Assembly (NCBI GenBank): GCA_946479855.1
Contig: CAMLHL010000025.1
Coordinates: 1 to 34,565, forward strand
Length of the DNA: 34,565 bases
From: an uncultured Pseudomonadota bacterium
Lineage (GTDB): Bacteria; Pseudomonadota; Gammaproteobacteria; Burkholderiales; Rhodocyclaceae
Direction: 5' to 3'
Shown here piece by piece: positions 24,121 through 32,584 of this stretch (its first letter is position 1; each line of letters begins with the position of its first letter). Below the pieces are notes generated by a model. That model saw only the letters and a list, made by a program, of their open reading frames with translations. It had not been told where the DNA came from and did not search any database. A program made the position numbers and the translations under genes.

Positions 24121-27100
24121 ATGCGCGACAACGGCGCGGTCACCGGCCGCGAGATCGAGTTACGGGACAACCAGGTGATCATTTCCCGGACGGACCGCCA
24201 TGGCCGCCTCGTCGACGTTAACGCCTGCTTTGTCGAGATCAGCGGCTACACCAAGGAAGAACTGCTCGGCCAGCCTCACAGCATCATCCGTCACCCGGAC
24301 ATGCCGCCCGAAGTCTTTGCCGACCTCTGGAGCGACCTGCTCGCCGGCCGCCCATGGATAGGCATTCTCCAGAACCGCTGCAAGAACGGCGATAGCTATT
24401 GGGTCGAGGCTCACGTTTCACCGATCTGGGAATATGGCGAAGTCTGCGGCTACATGTCGATGCGCTGGAAGCCGACCCGGAAGCAGATTGCCGAGGCGAA
24501 AAAAAACTATGCCGCACTGCGCGAGCAGAGCCAGCCCGGCCTCATCTTCCAGCATGGCGTCGTCACCTCCAGCAGCTGGGGGGCCAGACTGCGCCGCACC
24601 TTCGCCGAAGCGCCGATCCAGGTCAAGCTCATCCTCTCGTCGCTGCTAGCCGCCCTTCTCATTCTTGGCGCCTTCACCTCGCTGCTCGCCAACAACCTGT
24701 CCCAGCGGCTGGACGACGAAGCCCGCCAGAAAGTGCACCATGATGTCAGTCTGGTTCGGGCTGCCATCGCATCGACCATCGAGAGCTCGCGCCGCAGCGC
24801 CATCGATCATGCCAAACTGCTCTCGCAGCGCATCTACGGGGCGCTCGGCGGTCCTCAGATGGCCACCCCGGCTGCCCTCGAAACGCTGGTCAAACGCAAC
24901 AGCGCCAACCACGGCAATCCGATTACAAGCTTCCTGACCGATCTCAGCGGCGTCGGCACCATCTTTGTCCGCACGCCGGAAGGCCTGCGGCGCATCATGA
25001 CGACCGCGACCGACGAAAAAGGCAGCTCGCCGGTCGGCACCCTGATGGCGGCCAATCATCCGGCGCTGCCTATCCTGCTCGCCGGCAAGACCTACCAGGG
25101 CCCGGCCCGGGTTTTCGATCGGGAATACATGACCAGCTACACGCCGATCATCGATGCCAAGGGCAACGTGGTCGGCGCCACGGTGATCGGCATCGACCTC
25201 GGCCTGCAGCTCGACGCCCTCAAGGCTGAACTGCGCGCAACAAGAATCGGCACCTCGGGCTATTACTACATCGTCAATGCCACGCCGGGAACGGAGTTTG
25301 GCCGCCTGATCCTGCATCCCTACAAGGAAGGCCAGAGAATTGACACCCTCCTCGACCAGGATGGCAAAAACCTGGTCACCGAAATGGGACGCCGGCCATC
25401 CGGCGAAATCAGCTATTTCTGGAAAAACATCGAGGCGGGCGAAACGAGCGAACGCAAGAAACTGGTCGTTTTCGAAACGCTGGATGATCCGCACTGGGTG
25501 ATTGCCGGCGGTTCTTCGATTGACGAATTCACCGAACTCTCCAGCTATATCGCCGGGATGGTTCTGGCCGGCGGACTGGTCTTGGCTGTGGTCATCTTCA
25601 CCGTCATCCTGGTCCTGGTCCGCAAGTTCATTATCCGGCCGCTGAAGACCCAGGTCCTGCCGACCTTCCACACCCTGTCGGCTGGCCGCTTCGAGGCGCA
25701 TCTCGATGTCGGCGGCAACGATGAAATGGGCAAGCTGCTGCAGGGGCTGGAGTGCATGCAGACCCGCCTCGCCTTCGAATCGGAACACCAGCGGGAAACC
25801 TCGATGATGCGGGAAGGTGCCCGCCAGGAGGCGGAAGCCTTGTCGCGGATGCGCGCCGAATTTCTTGCCAACATGAGTCACGAAATCCGCACCCCACTCA
25901 ATGCCGTGATCGGCCTCGCCTACCTGTTACGCCAAAGCAAGCTCGGCGAGCGCGATCACGAATACGTCAAGCGGATCGAAGGCGCCGGCAAGCTACTGCT
26001 CGCCATCATCAATGATGTCCTCGATTTCTCGAAAATCGATGCCGGGCGGATGCATATCGAGGATGCGCCGTTCCGGCTGGATGACGTGCTCGACAATCTG
26101 TCCAGCCTGGTCCGCAATCGGGTCCAGGAAAAGAATCTGGTCCTCGAATATGTCGTCGCCCCCAATGTCCCGCCGCTGTTGCGCGGCGACGTCCTGCGCC
26201 TGACCCAGGTGCTGATCAACCTGGTCAGCAATGCCATCAAATTCACCGCCGAGGGCTCCGTCACGGTCTTTGTCAATGCCGGAGAGCCGGAAGAAGGCCG
26301 CGTCGAACTGGAGTTCGGCATCCAGGACACGGGCATCGGCATGTCGGGCGAGCAGTTGGCCAACCTGTTCCATGCCTTCTCCCAGGGCGACAGTTCGGTA
26401 ACCCGGAAATTCGGCGGCACCGGCCTGGGGCTAGTCATCTGCAAGCGCCTGATCGAATTGATGGGCGGCAATATTTCGGTCGAAAGCCATCCCCAGGCCG
26501 GATCGACCTTTGCCTTCCGGATCCGGCTCGGCGTCGAACACAGCCTGCCAGCCCCCCCTCAATTGGCTGGCTACCGGGTCATGGTGGTCGACGACAACGA
26601 TCTGGCACGCAGCGTCCTCGAACGATTGCTCAGCAAGAACAACTGCACCGTCCGCACCGCCGACTCCGGCGAAGCCGCCCTGGCGGCCCTGCGTGGATCC
26701 TCCGGCGAACCGTTTGATTGCATCATGGTCGACCTAAACATGCCGGACATGGACGGCCTGGCGCTGGCCGAACATATTCGTACCGAATTGGGGCAGCTCA
26801 CCAAACTGGTCATGGTCACCGGTGAGAACATCCACACCTCGCGCTACCGCGATGCCTTGGGGGATTTTGATGCCGTCATCGAAAAACCGGTGACGGCGGC
26901 CCGCATCAGCGAAGTGCTGCTGAAGCTGCAGCAGGAGAGCACGGCCGCCCCGGCGCCGGCCGCTTCAGGGAAGGCGGCACTGGCCGGTTTGCGGACCTTG
27001 GTTGCCGAGGATGTGCCGACCAACCAGCTGATTATGCGCGACCTGCTCGAATCCCTCGGCGCCACGGTCGAAATGGCCGACAACGGCCGGCTCGCCCTGG

Positions 27101-27759
27101 AACAACTGGCGACTCACGGCGACCACATCGACCTGATCCTGATGGATATCCAGATGCCGGAGATGGATGGCCTGGCGGCGACCCGCCGTATCCGCGCCGG
27201 CCAGGTCCGGGCCGACATCCCAATCATCGCTCTGACCGCGCACGCCTTTGAGGAGGAACGCCAGCGCGCCCTGGCCGCCGGCATGAACGATTTCCTGACC
27301 AAACCGATCGAGCCGCTGCAACTGGTTTCCGTCATTCAACGCTGGCGGCCGCAACGGCCACCGTCCGCCGGCGTCGCTGGCGCACTACCAGCGGCGCCCG
27401 GGGCAGCATCGATCCCCCCCATCCCCGGCATCGATATTGCTGACGGACTGCGGCGCATGCTCAACAAGACGTCAATGTATGAAAAGGTTCTCCGCGACTT
27501 CCACGCCCGCTTCGCCGGTGAAGCCGAGCGTATTCGCGGTTCGCTAGCGGCCGGCGATATCGATCAGGCCAGCCGTCAGGCCCACAGCCTGAAAGGCACC
27601 GGCGGCATGATCGGCGCCATCGCGCTGGCCGGCCTCGCAGCTGAGCTGGAACAGGCGATCAAGGGCGGCAGCGCCGAAATCGACAATCATCTCGCCCGCT
27701 TCGAGAGCGAGTTGCAGCAGGTGCTCGACGGCATCAGGAGCGCCTTCGGGATGCCCTAG
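24121..27759 (+). CDS. Aer-type PAS / Cache hybrid histidine kinase with two receivers and HPt domain
   Basis: 1212 residues from the ATG at 24121. That start gives the usual Aer N-terminus (MRDNGAVTGREIELRD); a TTG at 24070 would add 17 residues. Order: cytoplasmic PAS (about 12-120) with the Aer signature IIRHPDMPPEVFADLW, which in Aer proteins binds FAD; TM1 (about 170-190); periplasmic Cache region (about 195-470, GYYYIVNATPGTEFGRL); TM2 (about 476-500); HAMP; HisKA with His587 (MSHEIRTPLNAVIG); HATPase_c (DTGIGM, GGTGLGLVI); receiver 1 with Asp871; receiver 2 with Asp1009; and HPt with His1155 (AHSLKGTGG). It is a complete phosphorelay up to the HPt histidine that probably senses redox or energy state plus a periplasmic signal. 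No output regulator is adjacent. A shared terminator follows. Confidence 0.92.
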   Translation: MRDNGAVTGREIELRDNQVIISRTDRHGRLVDVNACFVEISGYTKEELLGQPHSIIRHPDMPPEVFADLWSDLLAGRPWIGILQNRCKNGDSYWVEAHVSPIWEYGEVCGYMSMRWKPTRKQIAEAKKNYAALREQSQPGLIFQHGVVTSSSWGARLRRTFAEAPIQVKLILSSLLAALLILGAFTSLLANNLSQRLDDEARQKVHHDVSLVRAAIASTIESSRRSAIDHAKLLSQRIYGALGGPQMATPAALETLVKRNSANHGNPITSFLTDLSGVGTIFVRTPEGLRRIMTTATDEKGSSPVGTLMAANHPALPILLAGKTYQGPARVFDREYMTSYTPIIDAKGNVVGATVIGIDLGLQLDALKAELRATRIGTSGYYYIVNATPGTEFGRLILHPYKEGQRIDTLLDQDGKNLVTEMGRRPSGEISYFWKNIEAGETSERKKLVVFETLDDPHWVIAGGSSIDEFTELSSYIAGMVLAGGLVLAVVIFTVILVLVRKFIIRPLKTQVLPTFHTLSAGRFEAHLDVGGNDEMGKLLQGLECMQTRLAFESEHQRETSMMREGARQEAEALSRMRAEFLANMSHEIRTPLNAVIGLAYLLRQSKLGERDHEYVKRIEGAGKLLLAIINDVLDFSKIDAGRMHIEDAPFRLDDVLDNLSSLVRNRVQEKNLVLEYVVAPNVPPLLRGDVLRLTQVLINLVSNAIKFTAEGSVTVFVNAGEPEEGRVELEFGIQDTGIGMSGEQLANLFHAFSQGDSSVTRKFGGTGLGLVICKRLIELMGGNISVESHPQAGSTFAFRIRLGVEHSLPAPPQLAGYRVMVVDDNDLARSVLERLLSKNNCTVRTADSGEAALAALRGSSGEPFDCIMVDLNMPDMDGLALAEHIRTELGQLTKLVMVTGENIHTSRYRDALGDFDAVIEKPVTAARISEVLLKLQQESTAAPAPAASGKAALAGLRTLVAEDVPTNQLIMRDLLESLGATVEMADNGRLALEQLATHGDHIDLILMDIQMPEMDGLAATRRIRAGQVRADIPIIALTAHAFEEERQRALAAGMNDFLTKPIEPLQLVSVIQRWRPQRPPSAGVAGALPAAPGAASIPPIPGIDIADGLRRMLNKTSMYEKVLRDFHARFAGEAERIRGSLAAGDIDQASRQAHSLKGTGGMIGAIALAGLAAELEQAIKGGSAEIDNHLARFESELQQVLDGIRSAFGMP

Positions 27760-27778
27760 CCGCCCGGCACCGGCAAAG

Positions 27779-27805
27779 AAAAAGGGCTGAAATCCAGCCC
27801 TTTTT
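27779..27805. terminator. Bidirectional rho-independent terminator
   Basis: An 11-bp perfect stem AAAAAGGGCTG / CAGCCCTTTTT with loop AAATC lies 19 bases after the hybrid kinase stop and 61 bases past the end of the convergent EF-G paralogue. Runs of five A and five T at its two ends let it act in both directions. Confidence 0.9.
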
Positions 27806-27808
27806 GCC

Positions 27809-27819
27809 GTCGACCGTAG
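27809..27819 (-). repeat. CTACGGTCGAC core, copy 3 (minus strand)
   Basis: Minus-strand copy of the 11-base core shared by the repeats at 9817 and 32488, immediately beside the bidirectional terminator. It could be coincidence, as the core contains the palindrome GTCGAC. Confidence 0.25.
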
Positions 27820-27866
27820 GACTTTTCCCGTGGCCATGGCCGCGCCACCGGCAAGCTCGTGCCCGA

Positions 27867-29918
27867 TTACTCGTCTTCGTCGTGCAGTTGGAACTTGCCG
27901 GCCAGTTGCTGCTGGATGTTCGGCGGTACGGCGGCGTAGCGGGCGAATTCGATGGTGTAGCTGCCCTGGCCGCCGGTCAGCGACTTGAGGCGCGACTGGT
28001 AGTCGTTCAGCTCGGCCAGCGGCACCTCGCCGGTGATCGCCGCCATGCCGTGGCCGCGCCCGTCGGTGCCGGTGATGTGGCCGCGGCGGCCGGCCAGGTC
28101 GCCGGTCAGATCCCCGATAGCAGTTTCGGGAAGGACGATCTCGATATTGACGATGGGTTCAAGGACGATCGGCTTGGCGCCGCGAATCGCCTCGATCACC
28201 GCCTTGCGCCCGGCGATGGTGAAAGCGACTTCCTTGCCGTCGACGGCGTGGGTCTTGCCATCGAATACCGTCACTTTCAGGTCGTCGACCGCATAGCCGG
28301 CGACGACGCCGCCTTCCAGCGCCTGGCGCACGCCCTTCTCGACGGCCGGCATGAAGACACCGGGAATGACGCCGCCCTTCACCGCATCGACGAACTCGAA
28401 GCCCTCGCCGCGCCCCTTCGGCTCGATGCGCAGGTGCACTTCACCAAACTGGCCGGCGCCGCCCGACTGCTTCTTGTGCCGGTACATCGCCTCGGCCGGC
28501 GCGGTAATCGTCTCGCAGTAGGGAATGCGCGGCGGCTTGGTGTCGACTTCCAGCTTGTACTGGCCGGCCATGCGCGCCAGCTTGGCCTTCAGGTGGATTT
28601 CGCCCAGGCCGCGGATGACCGTCTCGTTGCTGCTCGGGTGGCGCTCGACGACGAAGGTCGGGTCTTCCATGGCCAGTTTGCCGAGGATGTCGAACAGCCG
28701 CTGTTCGTCGCCCTTCTTCTTGGTCTCGACGGCCAGCCCGGCCATCGGCCGGGGAAATTCGAGCGGCGCCAGGTGAATGTGGTCCTCGTCGTGCGAGTCG
28801 TGCAGCACGCAGTCGAACTCAATTTCCTCGACCTTGGCGATGGCGCCGATGTCGCCGGGCAGCAGCGCGTCGACCTCGAGCGTGTCCTTGCCCTGCAACT
28901 GGTAGAGGTGGGCGACCTTGAACGGCCGCTTGCCGTCGCCGACGAACAACTGCGCGTCCTTGCGCACCGTGCCCTGATGGACGCGGAAAATGCCGATCTT
29001 GCCCATGTAGGGGTCGGCAACGACCTTGAAGACGTGGGCCAGCACATGCTTGGCGGCATCCGGTTCGGCCTGGAAAGGCTCGCTCGTGTCGCCCGGCTCG
29101 CCCCGGTAGAACGGCGGCGGATTGCCTTCCGCCGGGCTCGGCGCCAGCGTGGCCAGCACGTGCAGCAGCTCCCCGATGCCGGCGCCGGTCTTGGCCGAGG
29201 TGAACAGGATGGGGATCAGGTGGCCTGCGCGCAGCGCCTTCTCGAACGGCGCATGCAGGGCGGCCGTACTGGGATCGGCGCCATCTTCGAGGTACCGGGC
29301 CAGCAGCTCCTCGTCTTCCTCGACGATCTGGTCGATCAGCGCCCGGTGGGCGGCGGCGACCGATTCGAAATCGGCGTCGCCGGCGTCGTGCTCGAGCACT
29401 TCGACGACCTCGGCCGCACCATGGGCCGGCAGGTCGAGCAACATGCATTGCTTGCCGAAACGCTCGCGGATGTCGGCGACCAGGCCGGGCAGATCGAGAT
29501 TGTCGGCATCGATCTTGTTGATGACGATCATCCGGCACAGCTGGCGTTCGGCTGCGTGGCGCATCATGCGCTCGGTCATCAGTTCGACGCCGGTCTGGGC
29601 GTTGATGACGATCAGCGCGGTATCGACGCCGGCCAGCGCGGCGATGGCCTGACCGGCAAAATCGGGGTAGCCCGGGGTGTCGATCAGGTGCACATGCGTG
29701 TCTTGATGGCCGAAATTGACCACGGCGGAATTCAGGGAGTGGCCGGCTTCCTTTTCCTGGGCATCGAAATCGGCCACGGTGTTGCCCTTGTCGACGCTGC
29801 CCCGGCTGGTAATCGTGCCGGTCGCGAAGAGCAGCGCCTCGGCCAGGGTGGTCTTGCCGGCCGCGCCATGACCGACCAGCGCAACGGAACGTAATGCCTC
29901 GGTGGTGTACTTGGACAT
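27867..29918 (-). CDS. Elongation factor G paralogue (EF-G2 type) with altered GTPase centre
   Basis: 683 residues from the ATG at 29916-29918, preceded by AGGGAG; the full EF-G domain order is present. The G1 loop is GHGAAGKTT (16-24) instead of GHVDHGKTT. Switch I reads EKEAGHSLNSA instead of the ERGITI type. G3 is DTPGYPDF, with Tyr84 where translational GTPases have the catalytic His. G4 is NKID and G5 is TSAKTGAGI. Domains II-V continue normally (GGAGQFGEVHLRIEP; GRRGHITGTDGRGHGM). The C-terminus is acidic (HDEDE). It belongs to the EF-G-like group whose members have weak or no ribosome-stimulated GTPase activity; its role is probably regulatory or stress-linked, not general elongation. 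It is the last gene of the minus-strand group, 33 bases after the small membrane protein gene. The tuf/rpsL context of the main fusA is absent. Confidence 0.88.
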   Translation of the reverse strand: MSKYTTEALRSVALVGHGAAGKTTLAEALLFATGTITSRGSVDKGNTVADFDAQEKEAGHSLNSAVVNFGHQDTHVHLIDTPGYPDFAGQAIAALAGVDTALIVINAQTGVELMTERMMRHAAERQLCRMIVINKIDADNLDLPGLVADIRERFGKQCMLLDLPAHGAAEVVEVLEHDAGDADFESVAAAHRALIDQIVEEDEELLARYLEDGADPSTAALHAPFEKALRAGHLIPILFTSAKTGAGIGELLHVLATLAPSPAEGNPPPFYRGEPGDTSEPFQAEPDAAKHVLAHVFKVVADPYMGKIGIFRVHQGTVRKDAQLFVGDGKRPFKVAHLYQLQGKDTLEVDALLPGDIGAIAKVEEIEFDCVLHDSHDEDHIHLAPLEFPRPMAGLAVETKKKGDEQRLFDILGKLAMEDPTFVVERHPSSNETVIRGLGEIHLKAKLARMAGQYKLEVDTKPPRIPYCETITAPAEAMYRHKKQSGGAGQFGEVHLRIEPKGRGEGFEFVDAVKGGVIPGVFMPAVEKGVRQALEGGVVAGYAVDDLKVTVFDGKTHAVDGKEVAFTIAGRKAVIEAIRGAKPIVLEPIVNIEIVLPETAIGDLTGDLAGRRGHITGTDGRGHGMAAITGEVPLAELNDYQSRLKSLTGGQGSYTIEFARYAAVPPNIQQQLAGKFQLHDEDE

Positions 29919-29951
29919 CTTCTTCTCCCTGAGCAATGAATCAGCAGTGAA

Positions 29952-30275
29952 TCAACGGTTCTTGGCGGCCTCGATCATTTCAGCCACCAGCTTCTCGGCA
30001 AAGTGCGGCCCCAGCCCGAGAATCAGGCCGCTGGAGAAGGCTACCAGCATGAGGCCGACGATCAACTGGATCGCCGAGCGACGAAACTCCGGGCCATGGT
30101 TCAGCGCAAACCAGACTGGCCCGATCACCGGCAGCAGGAGGACCAGCAAGCCGGTCTTCAGCCCGACGTTGAATGCTGCCGGCACGGTGCCGATGTAGCC
30201 AACCAGCAACAGCAGGCCGCCGGCGGCCAGCGCCAGAGTCGACGCGACGGCGAATGCCGTGAATCCCCAATCCAT
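29952..30275 (-). CDS. Small three-TM membrane protein of unknown function
   Basis: 107 residues with three predicted TM helices (about 5-30, 37-59 and 66-90) and a short amphipathic, charged C-terminus (AEKLVAEMIEAAKNR). No family is recognised. Its ATG overlaps the glmU stop by one base (TAATG), so translation is probably coupled to glmU, and the EF-G paralogue follows after 33 bases. The coupling argues that it is a real gene. Its link to envelope precursor synthesis is only positional. Confidence 0.72.
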   Translation of the reverse strand: MDWGFTAFAVASTLALAAGGLLLLVGYIGTVPAAFNVGLKTGLLVLLLPVIGPVWFALNHGPEFRRSAIQLIVGLMLVAFSSGLILGLGPHFAEKLVAEMIEAAKNR

Positions 30276-31633
30276 TATTTCTTCACCTTCTGCGGACGCG
30301 CCCAGCCGGGCAGCGTCATCTGGCGGGCCCGCGATACGGTCAACGCATCGGGCGGGGCATTTTTGGTCAGCGTCGTGCCGGCCCCCAAGGTCGCCCCGCG
30401 ACCGACCGTCACCGGTGCCACCAGCTGGGTGTCGGAACCGATGAACACGTCGTCTTCGACGATCGTCTTGTGCTTGTTGGCCCCGTCGTAATTGCAGGTG
30501 ATGGTGCCGGCGCCGACATTGACCCGCTGACCGATCTCGGCGTCGCCGATGTAGGCCAGATGGTTGGCCTTCGACTGGGCGGCGATCTTGCTGTTCTTGA
30601 CCTCGACGAAATTGCCGATATGGACCTCAGGGCCGAGTTCGGCGCCCGGGCGCAGGCGGGCATAGGGGCCGAGCACGCCATCCGGGCCAATTACTGCATC
30701 CTCAAAATGGCAGAAGGCGGCGATCCGCGTCCCGGCGCCGACTTTGACGTTCTTCAGCACGCAGTAAGGGCCCACTTCGACGGCATCGCCCAGTTCAACG
30801 CGGCCTTCGAAGACACAGCCGACGTCGATGGCGACGTCGCGGCCATGGCTCAGTACGCCACGAATGTCGAGGCGGGCCGGGTCGGCCAGCCGCACGCCGG
30901 CGACCAGCAACTGGTCGGCCAGATTGCGCTGGTGTTGACGCTCCAGTTCGGCCAGCTGAACCTTGCTATTGACCCCGAGCACTTCCCACTCGCCCTCCGG
31001 CTGCGCGGTGCGCACCGGCAGGCCTTCAGCCACGGCCAGCGCGACGATGTCGGTCAGGTAGTACTCGCCCTGGGCATTGTCGTTCTTCAGCTGGCCCAGC
31101 CAGTCGGCCAGGCGCGCCGTCGGCATCGCCATGATGCCGGTGTTAACCTCGCGAATCGCCTTCTGTTCGGCGGTCGCATCCTTCTCTTCGACGATGCTGA
31201 CCATCTTGCCGCCGGCATCGCGGACGATGCGGCCGTAGCCGGTCGGGTTGGCGAGATCGACGGTGAGTACCGCCAAACCGTTCTGGCCGGCGTGCAGCAG
31301 GCGCTGCAGCGTCGCCAGCGTGGTCAGCGGCACATCACCGTAGAGGACCAGCGTCTGTTCGGCCTTCCCGAGTTGCGGCAGGGCCTGGGCGACGGCATGG
31401 CCGGTGCCCAGCTGTTGCGCCTGCTCGGCCCAGGCAAGATCGGCCGCGGCGAGCGTCGAGCGGACCATTTCGCCGCCGTGGCCATAGACGACGATCAGTT
31501 TTTCCGGCGCCAGCTGCCGCGCCGTATCGATGACGTGCTGGGCCAGGGGCTTGCCAGCGATCGGATGCAATACCTTGGGGAGATTGGAGTGCATGCGCTT
31601 GCCCTGGCCGGCAGCGAGGATGACGATGTTCAT
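30275..31633 (-). CDS. glmU: Bifunctional GlcN-1-P acetyltransferase / UDP-GlcNAc pyrophosphorylase
   Basis: Makes UDP-GlcNAc for peptidoglycan and LPS. 452 residues from the ATG at 31631-31633 ([16 protein letters not shown]), close to the 456 of E. coli; a further upstream in-frame start is unlikely because the conserved nucleotide-binding segment begins at this Met. The N-terminal uridylyltransferase domain (about 1-228) has [18 protein letters not shown] and EVNTGIMA. The C-terminal left-handed beta-helix carries hexapeptide repeats and the acetyltransferase site [15 protein letters not shown] with its catalytic His, plus [13 protein letters not shown]. It lies 43 bases after the winged-helix membrane protein gene and overlaps the next gene by one base. 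Confidence 0.97.
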   Translation of the reverse strand: MNIVILAAGQGKRMHSNLPKVLHPIAGKPLAQHVIDTARQLAPEKLIVVYGHGGEMVRSTLAAADLAWAEQAQQLGTGHAVAQALPQLGKAEQTLVLYGDVPLTTLATLQRLLHAGQNGLAVLTVDLANPTGYGRIVRDAGGKMVSIVEEKDATAEQKAIREVNTGIMAMPTARLADWLGQLKNDNAQGEYYLTDIVALAVAEGLPVRTAQPEGEWEVLGVNSKVQLAELERQHQRNLADQLLVAGVRLADPARLDIRGVLSHGRDVAIDVGCVFEGRVELGDAVEVGPYCVLKNVKVGAGTRIAAFCHFEDAVIGPDGVLGPYARLRPGAELGPEVHIGNFVEVKNSKIAAQSKANHLAYIGDAEIGQRVNVGAGTITCNYDGANKHKTIVEDDVFIGSDTQLVAPVTVGRGATLGAGTTLTKNAPPDALTVSRARQMTLPGWARPQKVKK

Positions 31634-31676
31634 GGTTTTTTCTTCAAATTGGCGGCGACCGGCGAGCCGGCTTGGT

Positions 31677-32408
31677 TCATGCGATCTTCTTCTGCTCCTG
31701 GCCACCGAGAAGGTCGTTCAGGACGGCCTTGCCGCGCGCCGAGACAAACCAGTGGAGAACATTCTTGTCATTGATGCGGGTCTCGATGACCCCCATCGCC
31801 TTCATGGTCGTCAGGCGCTGGCTGACGAAATCCCGGGCCAACCCGGTGCTTTCGCAGATGGCCACGAGGTTGCCATAGACAAAGCTTTCCTCGGCCAGGG
31901 CGCGAAGGATTTCGACGTCGTTGTAGGAGAGGACTTCCTTGGGGTCGGGTTCGGCCAGCCTGACCGGCTCAGCCACGGACTTGGCCGCGATGACCGGTTC
32001 CTCGCGCTGCTGCTGTTTCAGATGGCCGACCTCGCGGCGGACCTGATCGATCTGCCCCATCAGGCGTTGCACCATGTTCTCGAACAGACGGCGGGAAGCG
32101 ACGACATAGATCAGGCAGAAGCCGGCGAAGACGTAGAAATCGACCGGCTTGGTGCGCGCCCCTTCGAGCAGGGTGCTGGAAATCATGTTCAGGAACAGCG
32201 GTACGGTCAACGCGGCAACGACACCGAAAACCGGGTACTTGACCCAATCCCGGCGGGCCGGTTCGCCGTGGCGGTCGGCCAGAAAGTAATTGGCCATGCC
32301 GCCGAGAATGCCGGCGACGACCATGATGGCCAGAATGAGCAGCATGTGCCCGTCGAGCGCTCCGCTCGGAGTCGTCACCTGCAGCGCAGGTTGCAGATCA
32401 GCCGACAT
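31677..32408 (-). CDS. Three-TM (YLATT-like) membrane protein with C-terminal winged helix
   Basis: 243 residues from the ATG at 32406-32408, chosen for the Shine-Dalgarno AAGGGGGA. TM1 is about 22-44 ([17 protein letters not shown]), TM2 about 58-76 ([15 protein letters not shown] at its end) and TM3 about 90-106 ([19 protein letters not shown]). I recognise this pattern as the YEATS-like-associating three-TM (YLATT) module, from memory. A basic helical linker (about 107-136) and a Glu/Pro-rich hinge follow. Residues of about 163-235 then form a winged-helix domain with the helix-turn-helix [20 protein letters not shown] and wing [20 protein letters not shown]. It may be a membrane-tethered regulator or effector. 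It appears to be the first gene of an operon with glmU, the small membrane protein and the EF-G paralogue. Confidence 0.75.
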   Translation of the reverse strand: MSADLQPALQVTTPSGALDGHMLLILAIMVVAGILGGMANYFLADRHGEPARRDWVKYPVFGVVAALTVPLFLNMISSTLLEGARTKPVDFYVFAGFCLIYVVASRRLFENMVQRLMGQIDQVRREVGHLKQQQREEPVIAAKSVAEPVRLAEPDPKEVLSYNDVEILRALAEESFVYGNLVAICESTGLARDFVSQRLTTMKAMGVIETRINDKNVLHWFVSARGKAVLNDLLGGQEQKKIA

Positions 32409-32487
32409 AGGTCCCCCTTGTGATCGTTCTGCATTTTCACACGATTGGCGCAGGCTGTCGAAACCTGATCGCACCTATTCGCAAGCC

Positions 32488-32502
32488 ATTGCTACGGTCG
32501 AC
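32488..32502 (+). repeat. Intergenic repeat ATTGCTACGGTCGAC, copy 2
   Basis: Identical over 15 bases to 9817-9831. It lies between the gltD terminator and the start of the winged-helix gene. It may overlap promoter elements for the minus-strand operon; its function is unknown. Confidence 0.35.
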
Positions 32503-32531
32503 ACCGGATTTTGGCCAAAATCCGCCGCAAC

Positions 32532-32565
32532 AAAAAGCCCCGCCGGCTTTGCAGGCGGCGGGGCT
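32532..32565 (-). terminator. Rho-independent terminator of gltBD
   Basis: In the minus direction a 10-bp GC-rich stem (AGCCCCGCCG / CGGCGGGGCT, loop of ten) is followed by TTTTT. It starts 20 bases after the gltD stop and separates gltBD from the winged-helix/glmU operon. Confidence 0.9.
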
Positions 32566-32584
32566 ATTCTGGATCGGTTTCGGA

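Noticed and set aside
27804..29894. 696-residue plus-strand open frame antisense to the EF-G paralogue
   Set aside because: A shadow of the real gene; rich in Asp/His/Gln/Arg without domain features.
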